Source of the DNA: Halocaridina rubra
Lineage: Eukaryota > Arthropoda > Malacostraca > Decapoda > Atyidae
Direction of reading: 5' to 3'
Assembly: GCA_037179515.1 (NCBI GenBank)
Contig: JAXCGZ010015112.1
Span: 10,001-74,000 of the forward strand
DNA length: 64,000 nt
The notes under the pieces are model-generated. The model saw only the letters and a program-made list of their open reading frames with translations, was not told where the DNA came from and ran no database searches. How positions within the stretch are numbered: the first letter of the stretch is position 1; each line of letters starts with the position of its first letter. Shown piece after piece: positions 1 through 54,700 of the stretch. The position numbers and the translations under genes are program-made.

Positions 1-40
1 AAGTCCCAGGTTCAAGTCCTGGTCGGGGTAAAAAAACAAC
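1..40 (+). repeat. 3' end of a tRNA-like SINE head, cut by the window edge
   Basis: The first 30 bases hold a B-box/T-arm-like stretch (GGTTCAAGTCC) inside a short hairpin, followed by an A-run. No anticodon arm is visible because the window starts inside the element. The A tail argues for a retroposed tRNA-derived SINE rather than a working tRNA gene. Confidence 0.4.
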
Positions 41-883
<843 letters not shown>

Positions 884-1066
884 ATGGCAACACTTTCTCA
901 ATTTACTATGGCAATCTGGATATTAATGGCACTGACCCTCTTCATATTAAGTGACCATGCTCGGGCTGCGACAGGACACAGCATCAAAAATCCTTTAAAA
1001 TACTCCCCACAGATTAACCTGTCTGTGAAGTCACCTACATTGCGTCGACTTACCTGGTGGAGATGG
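884..1066 (+). CDS. Secreted mucin-like protein, exon 1
   Basis: The ATG sits immediately after a TTTTTCCAG acceptor. The exon codes for the signal peptide and a short basic segment ending LTWWRW. The donor chosen is TGG|GTTAGA at 1067, with G at -1 and +5. A second in-phase donor, GTGAAG at 1025, would shorten the protein by 14 residues. Confidence 0.75.
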
Positions 1067-3689
1067 GTTAGAGGCTATAATTTCCCTGCATTTTATGTAT
1101 CTGTGTTTTACATATTCTTATATTTTTGGCCTGATGGCATTTGTATAGAATCTTATACACAACAGAAGCCACTTTGGTTTGTAAATATTTTGTAGGATTT
1201 CATTTCTTAATTAAAACTAAAGACATTGTTTTATATTAGTGCAATTAGAAAGAGAAAAACTAACTGTGAGTATGCACAACAAGGATTTTTTTTTTTATAT
1301 ACAGTACAGTATCAGTAGCAATTACTTATATATAATGATAACTGGCAGTATTTTCAACATCAAGTATTTCTCTGGCAACTTGTGCCATAAATAGTCCATA
1401 TTCGAATGGAGTCGGACAAATATTTTGGAGCTATAGGATTAAGGCTAACTGTATGCCCTTCCTAATACCTACATTACTTGTTTCCCTTCCCAAGGACTCA
1501 TTGCAACTAATATCTAAGTTTCTTAATTTTATTAGGGAAACGATGACGAAGAAGCAACAGAGGCAACCTCCGAGAGCGTAGATGCTACATTCTCAACCAC
1601 AAGCATACCAGTGCCTGTAACTACTGAGGCTCAGAGTAGGTGGAGATCATGGTTCACTAGAGCTAAAGATAAATTATCCAGAGCAGCCAAGAAGGTAAAA
1701 GACGAATTAATTGAAGCTAAGGAGTCCTACAGTCGTGGTCTGTCATATGTTGGAAGTGCTGCAAAAGAGGGTTTTAAAGGTGCAGGCAGAGCCATTAAAA
1801 CTGGAGCTAAGAAACTGGGTAATGCCACTTTAACAGCTGGGAGAGCTATCAAAGCTGGAGCAAAGAGTTTTGGTACAGCTATAAAAAGAGGGTATCAAAA
1901 GATTCGCTTAAAGTTTTCTGGAGAAAATGAGAAATTCAAAATTGTTGCAAATCGGCTTAAAGAAAAATTAGAGGAAGGAGACGAAAGAGCAAAAATCCTA
2001 ATGGAGAAGCTTGGGATCAATATTACTTATTCTGGTGACAAAATATTAAGTTCTCAAATTGCGAATAAAAATATATCAGTAACAGAGGTCCTTAGAAATG
2101 AAGGAATGCTTTCCAATAAGTCAGTTTCTTACTATACAGCCATAGAACAACCGGAAATTGATGTATTCTCAATCACAAATGAAAGTAATCATGAAACAAT
2201 AAAGCCAGATGATAGCGTGCACAATATAAATGGCAGAGATGAATTCTATATAACAGAAACTGTCATTCTCTCTGAAAATAACAAAGCAACCTATACAAAT
2301 TCCCTCGAAGTATCAACTGGATATTACAGCTCTGACATTCCATCAACATTTACCACTGCAGAAGTAGCGACACATACTCTTCCATCAGAGATATCATCAG
2401 CTAACAAGACTTCATTCACTGATAATGAGGCTCTTAATAAATACCATACAGCTCATTCTGTTGATAAAATGGCAACAGTTCCATCTACAATGCTTGAGAA
2501 TTATACAGAGACTTTTTCATCAACCCAAACTTCCTCATTAGAGAGCACTTTATTTCATTCTAATGCTACAGTGAACACTTATTCTACATCCTCTTTACCA
2601 GTATCTCATTCCTTAGACTCAGAATCACTCACTTCAGAACTAGTCGAAGAAAAAATTATATTGACTAACATAACACATAAAACCAATTTAGACATACTGA
2701 CAACTGCTACCACAATTGAAACCACAGAAGTTCCTGCCATATCTGATAGTGCGAGCACTCTTGATATAGAGCTTGCGAATCATATTAAAGACACAAGCAT
2801 TCTACCATCTGATGCTGTTTCAGGATCATCACTGAGAAATGGAACTGAATATTCTATTTTATTGACAGATATTTTAGACATGGATTATCAGGACACCACA
2901 ACAACAAAAAATACTGTGTCATCTAGTAACAATGTTATGAATATTGATATTGCCTCCTCCACCAGTACGGCTACTGTAGACTCAGAATTTGCCTCTTCCA
3001 ATAATACAACTACTGTAGGCTTAGATTCCCATTCCTCCACCAGTTCGACACCTGTGGACTCAGCCTCCTCCATCAGTATGACTACTGAATATTCAGCATT
3101 TACCTTTTCCAACAGTACGACTACTGTGGGCTTGACTTCTGCTTCTTACATCAATGCAATACCTGTGGACTCAGCCTCCTCCACCAGTTCAAGTATTGCC
3201 GATTCAGTTTCTGTTTCCTCAACCAAAATGACTACCTCAGACTTAGCTTTTGCCTCTTTCACCAGTGCGTCAACTCCTGATTCACTTACTTCAAGCACAA
3301 GTATTCCAACTGAAGAATCTGACTTCATTACCATCTCTATGATTCTATCCTCTTTCAAAACCCCTTTAACAACTACCACTAATGCAACAACCGTATATTT
3401 GAAGACTTCGACAGCAACAACTGTCCCTAGCACATCATGGCCGACATCTGCTCCCACGATGGAAGAGGCTACTTATATATCGCCTGATGATGACGTATCA
3501 GCAGATGGTAGCACATTTGTTGAATCTGAACCCTATGTGCCACCACCATTTCCTGATATTTTCAGTGATATTGAAGTTCATCACAGATTACGTGAATTTT
3601 ATGATCAAGGGGACTTTAGCCATGCAGAAATGGTTGCTGTATTCAATTTTGACCCTGATAATTATGAATACTATGACTACACATATTAA
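884..3689 (+). CDS. Secreted Ser/Thr-rich mucin-like protein with a cationic amphipathic block (two coding exons)
   Basis: I do not recognise the family. Exons 884-1066 and 1536-3689 join in phase 0 to give about 778 aa. Residues 1-29 are a signal peptide (hydrophobic MAIWILMALTLFILS core, then DHARA), so the product enters the secretory pathway. Residues about 96-190 are strongly basic and helix-prone, with GRAIKTGAKKLG and GRAIKAGAKSFG as an internal repeat. From about 220 to 720 it is dominated by Ser and Thr, with N-glycosylation sequons (NIT, NES, NKT) and repeated PVDSASS and TTVGL phrases, as in O-glycosylated mucins. The last 45 residues are acidic and aromatic (DPDNYEYYDYTY end). No membrane span is seen after the signal. 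An AATAAA lies at 3820. Splicing of exon 1 has two possible donors. A cuticle, mucus or defence role is only a guess. Confidence 0.82.
1536..3689 (+). CDS. Secreted mucin-like protein, exon 2 (terminal)
   Basis: The acceptor TTTTATTAG ends at 1535, and its TAG is an in-frame stop, so translation must enter by splicing. The exon opens with an acidic stretch starting GNDDEEATEATSE and runs open for 717 codons to a TAA at 3687-3689. Such a long open frame in AT-rich DNA supports a real exon. Confidence 0.88.
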   Translation, partial: GNDDEEATEATSESVDATFSTTSIPVPVTTEAQSRWRSWFTRAKDKLSRAAKKVKDELIEAKESYSRGLSYVGSAAKEGFKGAGRAIKTGAKKLGNATLTAGRAIKAGAKSFGTAIKRGYQKIRLKFSGENEKFKIVANRLKEKLEEGDERAKILMEKLGINITYSGDKILSSQIANKNISVTEVLRNEGMLSNKSVSYYTAIEQPEIDVFSITNESNHETIKPDDSVHNINGRDEFYITETVILSENNKATYTNSLEVSTGYYSSDIPSTFTTAEVATHTLPSEISSANKTSFTDNEALNKYHTAHSVDKMATVPSTMLENYTETFSSTQTSSLESTLFHSNATVNTYSTSSLPVSHSLDSESLTSELVEEKIILTNITHKTNLDILTTATTIETTEVPAISDSASTLDIELANHIKDTSILPSDAVSGSSLRNGTEYSILLTDILDMDYQDTTTTKNTVSSSNNVMNIDIASSTSTATVDSEFASSNNTTTVGLDSHSSTSSTPVDSASSISMTTEYSAFTFSNSTTTVGLTSASYINAIPVDSASSTSSSIADSVSVSSTKMTTSDLAFASFTSASTPDSLTSSTSIPTEESDFITISMILSSFKTPLTTTTNATTVYLKTSTATTVPSTSWPTSAPTMEEATYISPDDDVSADGSTFVESEPYVPPPFPDIFSDIEVHHRLREFYDQGDFSHAEMVAVFNFDPDNYEYYDYTY

Positions 3690-3819
3690 CAAACTTTATA
3701 GAGATGAAGAATTTTATCAGTGTAGGTTAGTAAACAGCCCAATGCCAATCAATGTCCACGTAAAATTAAAATTCTCTTTTCTACATGATGTCAAATGACT
3801 TTGGTTTGACTCATTTCTC

Positions 3820-3825
3820 AATAAA
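3820..3825 (+). terminator. Polyadenylation signal AATAAA of the secreted-protein gene
   Basis: AATAAA followed by an A-run lies 131 bases after the stop codon, a typical 3' UTR length. No experiment supports it here. Confidence 0.5.
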
Positions 3826-4824
<999 letters not shown>

Positions 4825-4825
<1 letters not shown>

Positions 4826-4968
4826 TGCAATTATAAGTCCCCATTATAGGAGTGGACACAGAATGATGTTGAGGAGTTAATGCTGAATGCCCTCAATGCC
4901 TCACTATGGGCTGATAGCAGGTCAGTCACCTCCCGAGTCGAGCATTCTATCCATTACACTATGTCTGT
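4825..4968 (-). repeat. SINE family A copy (tRNA-headed)
   Basis: In reverse complement it reads a tRNA-like head followed by the family body and a GTCCACTCC..ATAATGGGG end. It lies head to head with a plus-strand copy that starts at once after it. Confidence 0.7.
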
Positions 4969-5108
4969 CCAGAGTGACAATCCCGGGTTTGATTTCACTG
5001 AGGGGCATTTGGTTGAGCCTCCAGCCTTAATTACCCATACAGCTCCAACATATCTCTGTCTACCCCCATTCAAATGGGTACTAATTGTGACACATGAAAC
5101 AGTGCTTT
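4969..5108 (+). repeat. SINE family A copy
   Basis: Has the B-box-like GGGTTTGATTTCAC and the characteristic body CAGCCTTAATTACCC, TCTGTCTACCCCCATTCAAA and a GTGACACATGAAA end. Confidence 0.75.
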
Positions 5109-5149
5109 TTATGTCGAAAAGAGAAATAAATTATAGACTAACATTTAAG

Positions 5150-16925
<11,776 letters not shown>

Positions 16926-18440
16926 ACTTGTAGTCCCTGTGCGAAGATAAAACTTTTAAGCAAATGAATAGACATACTAATTATATGGAAAACCTTAAAA
17001 TAATATATCCAAGTAAACACCTGAGGTATTCTCTCAATTTCCCTTTCCTTGTCATTAACAGCCAGTACATACCTAGCAGCTAATACTGCATTTATAATTT
17101 TCTTCTAACTAGAAATAGAAGAGCAGACGAATCAGGACATTGTTAAACATAAGACGACTCTGTCAATGATACCTCTCCAAGATGTTACACATTACCTCAT
17201 ACAATCGAACTCCTTAAAGACAGCACTGCTTATGATCACATTCACCAACAACAATACATACACTCCTTCAGAGTTCTGTGGGCATGTCTGGGATCAGCAG
17301 TGACCATCCTTAGGGACTCATGGCTGTTTGGCCGTGCAAATTACGGAACAACATAACCTAAAGACATAGAATTGTTACCCACATTTCTGGAGGAAGACCT
17401 TCCCTGACTGAAATGATCAACAGCAGTCTCAGTCTCACATTGGGAGAAAAAAGTCAAATGGCTGACCTCCAACCCCCAGATACTCCAAATAATTTACAGC
17501 TACAATATAGGATTGTTTACGCTGTAATAAAGTTTTTCTGTTGCAGAGTGCCAAATAGAATGCTTTGTTTTTGGTGACTAGTTTCAAAGGAACAGAATCT
17601 GGAAAATTAAAGGCATATTAAACATAAGGGCAGAATCAAGGAAATTAAAGGCATGCTGAACAAAAGGGCAGAATCAGGGAAATTCAGGATATCTTGAAGA
17701 CAAAAGGACAAAATTAGGGATGGCTATAGAAGGATGCAAACCTTTTCAAGATGATTAATAAAATGAAATAAAGTTTATCTAAAAATCTCTAATTAAGCTG
17801 ATAAAGATTAACAAGAGGGTTAGTGGAAGTCAAGATATCACAAAAAGAAAGCCATTTCTGAAGGAACTGAATATAAAAACCGCTGAAAAAAAAAGGAATA
17901 CCTTAATGGAAATTAAGTATTTGTTATGGAAGGGTGAAGGGAAGAAGGTAGGGCAACTGCCCTTAATCACGTATGAAATAATAAACTGCTCACAGTGCAT
18001 TTCCTTTTAATTATGTTTCACTTCAAGATTATCTATGGCTAAGTATCGGCTTTTGAATTAAGGGTTGGGGCTACTGTCCGGAACCCAAATGAAAACTAGA
18101 CCCATAACTGGTTAAGATTTGTTTAATGCACACCTTCCATAGCCCACCCGAGAAATCAGTGTTACCACTACCTCCTGAAATATGCCACGCTGCTGTATAC
18201 AAAAAAACAAAATTCACCCTATTAAGGTAAGAACATTTGAATTAGGTTAGGTGGTTGGGTTAGGCTAACTAACCATTGCCGCCCACCAATCACGACACTA
18301 ATACAAAAAAAAAATTGATTTCAAACAAATATCAACATTCAAATCATATAGTTATTATAATAGCATAGTCCAAAAAGTGAAGGGGGGAAAGATAAATCGA
18401 GTCCATATTAATTTTACTAGATCAAAATAAGAACAAGATA
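16926..18440. other. LRR1 upstream region (divergent with CLCC1)
   Basis: Non-coding. It should hold the LRR1 promoter, but I see no convincing TATA box or CpG island. Positions 17281-17345 match, in reverse complement, a stretch of the CLCC1 3' flank near 49960. A TTAGG-like patch lies at 18236-18285. Confidence 0.4.
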
Positions 18441-18639
18441 AATATAGTGTGAAATATTCAACGGATAATCTTTTCAGTAATGTACTTTTTTATTGTTTAC
18501 CTTTTCGAACATTACAGGCGGGAAAGTTGTTGAGGTTCATTACGGGGTCACAAGAACGTGTCTCGATAATTTCAAATTCCCTCCCCCCCAAATTATCTTA
18601 TTTTCATATGTTTCATCTATATGTTCATCAAGTCTTTTG

Positions 18640-20720
18640 CGATTACATAAAAATGAATGAGGTATTTACAGTTATTGAATTGAGGACCTTATTTAACAAC
18701 AACTCTGTACAAGAAATGTACAACATCTTTTGTGAGGAGTATGGGAAGATAGTAGATAGCTGCATACCTGTCACCAAAATAGAGTAATTCTAACCGTAAT
18801 TCTTACCAGAGAGAAATAATTCAATAATGAGTGTAAGGGAGCTAAGGAGTAGAGAGACAATGCTGGAAAAGGTATGGGAGAAGAAAAAGCATAAATACCT
18901 GGCAGACTTATAAAAGAGCAAGATATTATTACCTAAGTAAAAGAAGTGTGGCAGAGAGAGACTATGGAGATAGCAAAGTATCTAAATTCCAGATCAAAAC
19001 TTAGCACGAGGGTCTGCCCCTCTCTTTTTTTTATCTCTTACTTTATTTAATTTTCGTGCTTTTCCCTCCAATTCCCTTATATCCTTAATTCCCTCCCCTT
19101 TTTCCCCTCCTATCCTATCCCATCCTAAAAAAAAGAGAAAAAAAAAGACTATGAAAGGGATATCACCAGGAAGGCTAAAGAAAATCCCAAACTTTTCCAC
19201 AGCTTTATCAGAGGAAAACTGAAGGTACAAAAACAGGTTTTAAAGCTTAAGAGAGCGGACGGAAGCATCACTGAGACGGAGGAAGAGATCTGCGGAGAAT
19301 TTAACATGGAGATTCAGTCAGTATTTACAGTAGAAAATACCCCACCCCCTCAGACTGCAGAGATAGAAACTCATGGGCCGGTATTAGGGAATATCATCTT
19401 TTCAGCCACAGAGGTTTACAAAGCGCTGATGGAGCTAGATGCCCATAAAGCTACAGGTCCTGATGATGTATCCCCTTATGTACTTAAGAAATGCACAAAT
19501 TCAATATCAGCGGCACCAAGTGTCATATTTGGAAATTTGTTGGAGTCAGGGAAGATTCTAACATGCTGAAAACAATATTCCTAGACTTCCAGAAAGCTTT
19601 TGATACGGTCCCACACGGGATATTTATTAAGAAGCTGCAAACAATGGCAAGAATAGGTGGAAATGTCTTGGAATGGATAAAAACATATTTAGAAGGAAGG
19701 AAACAGTGGGTTAGAGTAAGACACTTAGTGTCTGAATAGAGAAGAGTTAGTAATGGTCTTCCACAGGGTTCAGATTTAGGGCCACTTTTGTTCCTTGTAT
19801 ATGTACATGGCCTACCAGAGTCTGTGATGTCCTTTATGAATATGTTTGCAAATGATGCAAAGATTGTGAAAAAGTAAGCAACGAGAACAATGGTAGAGAA
19901 CTTCAGGAAGATGTAAATAGTCTCCATGAGTGGTCAGAAAAGTGGCTAATGAAATTCAGTACTTCAAAATGTAAGGTAATGAGAATGGGTACAAGTGTAA
20001 GAAGTCCCAAGATTGACTACTTGGTGGCAGGAATAGAAGTTCAAGAGACAGAGAATGAGAGAGATCTAGGGATAAACATAATGGCAGATTTGTCTCCAGA
20101 AATACATATAAATTGCATAGTAAGGGCAGCATATGCAATCTTTGCACATGTAAGGGTAGCCTTCAGGTACATGGACAAGGAAATGTTTAGAAATATTTAT
20201 GTAACCTATGTGAGGCCAAAACTTGAACATGAAGCCCCCTTTTGGAATCCACGCTTGAAAGAGCAAATAGTTAAGCTGGAAAAAGTTCAAAGACATGCCA
20301 CGAAACTGATTCCAGAAATACGCAATCTCAGTTATGAGGAGAGTCCTAGGGAATTATAATTGCCATCTCTCAAAGCTAGAAGAATGAAGGGGGATATATT
20401 GACGGTTTTTAAATTCCTTCATGGTTATGACAGAGTGGATAGGGATCGATATTTTGATATGGCTGGCACTAGAACTGAAGGTCATAGTTTGAACCTTCGT
20501 AAGGAAGCATCTTTGCAGGATGTAAGGAAGTACTTTATTAGTGTAAGAGTAGTTAATGATTGGAATCGGCTAAGCGAGAAGGTTGGTAATGCTAACTCAA
20601 TCCATAGTTTTAAGGACAAGTATGATAAGTATCACTAAGTACAAAAATGGAACCGACCAGGAGACGGGGAGGTACGAGCATGAGGCTCTTTCCCGTAAGC
20701 ACAATTGGATAAATACATTC
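18640..20720 (+). mobile_element. Non-LTR retrotransposon, CR1/L2-like, degenerate (LINE-B)
   Basis: Pieces in order: LMELDAHKATGPDDVSPYVL (19400s), FLDFQKAFDTVPHGIF (19575), NGLPQGSDLGPLLFLVYV (19750s), where the catalytic YADD position reads FANDAK, then STSKCKVMRMG (19960), RDLGINI and FRNIYVTYVRPKLEH. The last piece, 20360-20638, is MPSLKARRMKGDILTVFK to the stop. Stops and frameshifts separate the pieces and the catalytic box is altered, so it is dead. It fills most of the space between LRR1 and CLCC1. A reversed 3' fragment is at 26805. Confidence 0.85.
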
Positions 20721-21254
20721 ATATAATGATATACTGATTCTGTGAATATGTAGCTTAAAGTTGTGTTTGCTTTGCAATGTGAAAAAGGCAATGACAAAAA
20801 CTGAGGAACGAATCGTAGAAATAAGTGTGAAAAGGAAATCAGCAAAGGGAAATTCTGTATAAAGGCAAATTCACCACACGAACTACAACACACTACACCA
20901 AGAAACATATTTAGCATCTGACCGTTATTCGAACCTAAGACATAATCTGTGTACCAAAGAGCGACCACTGAAGGCAGTTTCATGATAGATAAACAAAGAA
21001 GAAGGACGGGGAAGGAATTTGTTGACATACGTGACCTGTATAGATAACTCCCCAACCCCAAGTGTCCCAACAGCGCTTGAAGATAGTAAGCGTGTAAGTA
21101 GATAGCAATATTTTTGTATTTTGGGTGAATATTGTCAGCCAGGAGTGTTAGCAGGGTGCCTATATAAGAATGTGATAATGACACCTTAGTAATTTCTTGT
21201 AATGATTTTTCACTTATAACTTTGCACATTAAGTGGGTTTGTACTTTCAGGAGA

Positions 21255-49844
<28,590 letters not shown>

Positions 49845-51240
49845 ATTCTGTGTTGGTGGTAGATCATCAGATGTATATATTTCGGCATTTCCCTTTTGTG
49901 TTTATTGCACATTAATGAAATACTTGCATGTCCACAGCTGCTCTCCTTTTTCATAGTTGTTGTTCCCTAAGCTGCCTGGCCGAGCAGCCCCTAGTCCCTA
50001 AGGGAGGCCACTGCTGATCCTGGACTATCCAACATAACTATAAGAAAGTGTATGTCGAGTTGTCAGCATATGTGGTTTTGTGCAGTGCCGTCTCCTATAA
50101 TGTGTTTTATTGTATGAGGCGAGTATTACTTTTTAGACAGACATCAGAAGGGCTGGGTGGTTCCTACATCGAGCTTGGCCAGATGAACAGTGTCTTTACA
50201 GAGAAGAGAGGATTGGAAAGGTGGCTGCTAGAGGTTGTGCATGTAGCTGCGTTTTATCAATGAGTGACTAGATGAAATGGCAAGTTAACTGCGTAAGGAT
50301 ATGTATGAGGAGGCTGTTTGGGGTGTGCAGTGCTGAAGGAATGACAGTACAGTATTTGTGTGATATCTAATGCTAGGTATTAATGTTCCCTGTTGTGTGT
50401 GTTGTTTTGCCATATAGTGTAATTATTGTTATTGATACCTGAACTGCCTCGAGTTTCTAAGGGAGACCACTACCATTTCTAGCATTTATCACAGCTCTCA
50501 GGAAGTAGTTTATGTGGAAGTATATGGTGCAGTCTTCAAAAATGTGCTTCCTGGGTTGCTCTTAATGTTTACAACTAGAAGGAGTCTTCAAGAAATGACA
50601 GCCGGAGTAATTTTTTGATGTAGAAATATTTGTATTATTGTGTGTGTAGTGTTGAGAGATGAGATTATCACCTGGGTAACCTAAGCCTCTCCCAGGCTTG
50701 TGCTTCATGTGGGGCAGAGGGCAAACCGACATAGGCAGACTAATATCCGGTCCATGAGGGACAAAGGTTGGTTATAGTAGTTTTGCCACTTGCTGCTCCT
50801 CTTCTGCATTGCAGCTTTGGAAAGTGTATTTACACTGAATATCCTACCACTTCAGGTCCTGCAGTGTAGTGAGTGAAGTTGGTACGTTAAGGGTGCAGCT
50901 GGTGTTCATGTGCCTTTCTTATCGTTTCGTAATGCAAGTTGTAAATAGATTGAATTCCAGATTCAGTGGTCTTCAGCTGTGACAAGTATTAACCACAATA
51001 CCTGCTTTCCATCTTCAGTTATTTTATTTACATAATGTGGCAGTTTGCTAATTGGGAAACACACAAATACTTCGACTTTATATTTAACGGTTCTTTCTAG
51101 TGTCAATAGTATTGCTCTTATCATGTGTAGTGGCTGTGAATCTGTCATTTAGTAATTTTATATTAAAGGTGTTTTAGATTTATTTTTGCAATTTTAGTGT
51201 CACTTCTGCAGCCCATGTTTTAATATAAGGAAAACTATTA
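49845..51240 (+). other. CLCC1 3' UTR and downstream DNA
   Basis: Non-coding. Two related GCCTGG/CTGCCTCG..TAAGGGAGGCCACTGC-like stretches occur at about 49975 and 50450. An ATTAAA at 51165 could serve as poly(A) signal. No convincing gene. Confidence 0.4.
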
Positions 51241-51242
51241 AA

Positions 51243-51517
<275 letters not shown>

Positions 51518-51602
<85 letters not shown>
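51518..51602. repeat. (TA)n microsatellite
   Basis: About 42 TA units. Confidence 0.97.
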
Positions 51603-51604
<2 letters not shown>

Positions 51605-51774
51605 CACATTACCATATGTGAAAACATATATAATTTTTAACCTTACTGGGACTTGAACCTAGGACGTAAAGCATCAAAGAATAGCCCTAACGTATTCCCT
51701 GCGTGTCGTAAGAGGGGACTAGGAATCCCCCCCTTTGTATTAACCTCCTGCAAGACGTCAAAGAAGAAGGGGAG

Positions 51775-54700
51775 TAGAGGGGAGAATAAACTTCTCCCCA
51801 AACTCTAGTTTTGGGGTGTATAAATGTGTGTGGTTGTAGTACGATAGAGAGCAAGAGATGTGAGATTGGATATATGTTTGGTAGGAGGAGGATGGATGTA
51901 TTGGCATTGTGTGAGACGAAGATGAAAGGAAAAGGAGAAGTGGCATTTGGTGATGTGACAGGTAGGGTGTCTGGGGTTGAAAGGGGGAGAGCAAGAGGTG
52001 TGGCATTATTGCTGAGTGAATGGATGGTAAATAAGGTAGTGGAATGGAAAGAAGTGTCATCTAGGCTGATGTGGGTGAGGGCTAGGATAGGTAGGGAATG
52101 TTCGGCTTTTGTTAGTGCGTATGGGCCAGGATGTGAGAGAAGTGAGGAAGAGCGGGATGAATTCTGGAATGAGTTAACTAAACTAGGTGTGTGGATGGTC
52201 TGAGTAGAAGGAACTATGTAGTTGTGTTGGGTGACTTGAATGCCAGAGTGGGTGATGGAGAGGTAGAAGGTGTTGTAGGAAAGTATGGGGTACCAGGTGG
52301 GAATGAGAGTGGCGAGAGACTGTTAGATATGTGTGTGGAGCAAGAGTTGGTGATAGGTAATAGTTTTTTCAAGAAGAAGTTAATAAATAAGTATACATGG
52401 ATGAGAGTGGCAAATGGAAGAGTGAAAAAAAGAGCATTGATGGATTATGTGTTGGTAGCAAAGAGCATGATTGGTAGAGTGAAATATGTGCATGCATTTA
52501 AGGGTGTGGCTGCTTGGATGTCTGATCATTTTTTGGTTGAAGCAAAAGTGTGGGGAAATAGAGTGAGGGGATGTAGAAGGGAAATTATGAGGTGGAAGAG
52601 TTGAAGAAGCCAGAGAAGAGAGGAATATCAGGACAGGTTGAAAGTGGCATATGACAGGGTGAAAGAAAGAGAAGTTGGCGAGTTAGAGGAGGAATGGGGG
52701 TTGATGAAAGAATGTTTTGTGGGACATGCAAGTGATGTGTGTGGAAAGAGGTGGCATGAGGAGGGGCAGCGAGTGGTGGAATGAAGGGGTGAAAATGAAG
52801 GTGGAAGAGAAAAAGAGGGCTTTTTAGGAATGGCTGCAGTGTAAAAGTAGAGAGAAGTATGAAAGATATGGGGAGAAAAATGTGGAAACCAAGCGGAGGG
52901 TAGAGGAAGAGAAGAGGTTGGCAAATGTTAAGGGGGGACAGGATTTTAGTAGGTCATTATGAGGAAAATAAAAAGAAGTTTTGGAAATAAGTGAAGAGAG
53001 TAAGGAAAGGTGGATCGAGGATGGAAGAGACAGTGAAAGATGTGAATGGACAGATGTTAAGAGGGAACGATGCAAGGAGAAGGGGGCAGAATATTTTCAG
53101 TGCTTGCTCAATGTTGAGGAAGATAGAGAGGCAGCAATAGTGGCAGTGGGGGGTGTTCAAGTGTCAGTAATGGGAGATGAAACTGAGAGAGAGATTACAA
53201 GAGAGGAGGTGAAAAGGTCACTATATGAAGCGAAAGCAGGTAAAGCACCTGGAATGGATGGTGTGAGAGCAGAGATGTTGAAAGAAGGGGGTGTGACTGC
53301 ATTGGAATGGTTAGTGAGAGTGTTTAATATATGCTTTATGTTGTCAATGGCGCCAGTGAAATGGGTGATTGCTTGTATAGTGCCCCTATACAAAGGTAAG
53401 GGAGATGTGTATGAATGCAGTAATTTTAGGGGTATAAGTTTGTTGAGTGTGGTAGGAAAAGTGTATGGTAGGATACTGAATAATAGGATTAGGGATAAGA
53501 CAGAAAATGTGGTAGCGGAAGTGCAGAGTGGGTTCAGGAGAGGTAGAGGTTGTATAGATCAATTTTTATAGTTAGGCAGTTATGTGAGAAATATTTAGCA
53601 AAGAGTAAGGATGTGTATTTTGCATTTTTAGATCTGGAGGAAGTGTATGATAGAGTTGATAGAGATGCAATGTGGAATGTTTTGAGGTTATATGGAATTG
53701 ATGGTGAACTATTGCATGCAGTAGAGTTTGTATGAGGGCAGTAGAGTTTGTGTTAGGGTAGTGAATGAAGTGAGTGAGTGGTTTCCAGTGAGTGTGGGAC
53801 TGAGACAGGGATATGTGATGTCACCATGGCTGTTCAATTTGTATATTGATGGAGTCATAAGAGAGGTGAATGAGCGAGTGCGTAGTCGAGGTTTGAGAAT
53901 TGTAGATGGGGATGATAACGAGTGGGAGCTGAATCAGTTGCTGTTTGCAGATGATACTGTGGTGGTGGCAGATTCAGAGGAGAAGCTGTGTCATTTAGTG
54001 ACAGAATTTGGAATGGTGTGTGAGAGAAGGAAGTTGCAAGTGAATGTGGGAAAGAGTAAGGTTATGAGGTGTACAAGAAATGAGGATGGTGCTGGATTGA
54101 ATGTTATGTTGAATGGTGAGACACTTAAGGAAGTTGATCAGTTTAAGTATTTAGGCTCGGTTATAGCTGCAAATGGTGGAGTGGAAGCAGATGTGTGTCA
54201 CAGAGTGAATGAAGGCTGTAAAGTGTTGGGTGCGTTGAAAGGAGTAATGAAGAATAGAGGGTTGGAAATGAATGTTAAGAAAGTGGTTGTGCCAACTGTG
54301 ATGTATGGATCAGAGTTATGGGGTATGAAAGTAAGTGAGAGACGGAAACTAAATGTGTTTGAGATGAAATGCCTGAGGAGTATGATTTGTGTATCTCAGT
54401 TGGATAGGGTTAGGAATGAAGTGGTGAGAGCAAGAATGGGTGTGAGGAGAGAATTTGCAGCCAGAATAGATATGAATGTTCTGAGATGGTTTGGACATGT
54501 GGAAAGGATGGATGATGAAAGACTGCTGAAAAAGGTGATGAATGCAAGAGTTGATGGGTTAAATGCTAGAGGGAGGCCTCGGTTTGGGTGGATGGATGGA
54601 GTAAGGAGAGCCCTGAATGATAGGAGGATGGATGTGAGGGACACAAGTGAGCGTGCTAGGAATAGGAATGAGTGGCGAGCGATTGTGACGCGGCTCTGAT

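Noticed and set aside
2888..3457. Minus-strand frames rich in Val and Glu
   Set aside because: Antisense shadow of the Ser/Thr-rich region of the secreted-protein gene.
20597..21229. A 210-codon minus-strand frame upstream of CLCC1
   Set aside because: Its C-terminal part is the antisense of the LINE-B 3' end, and the same peptide end recurs at 26921 for the same reason. No splice or homology support.
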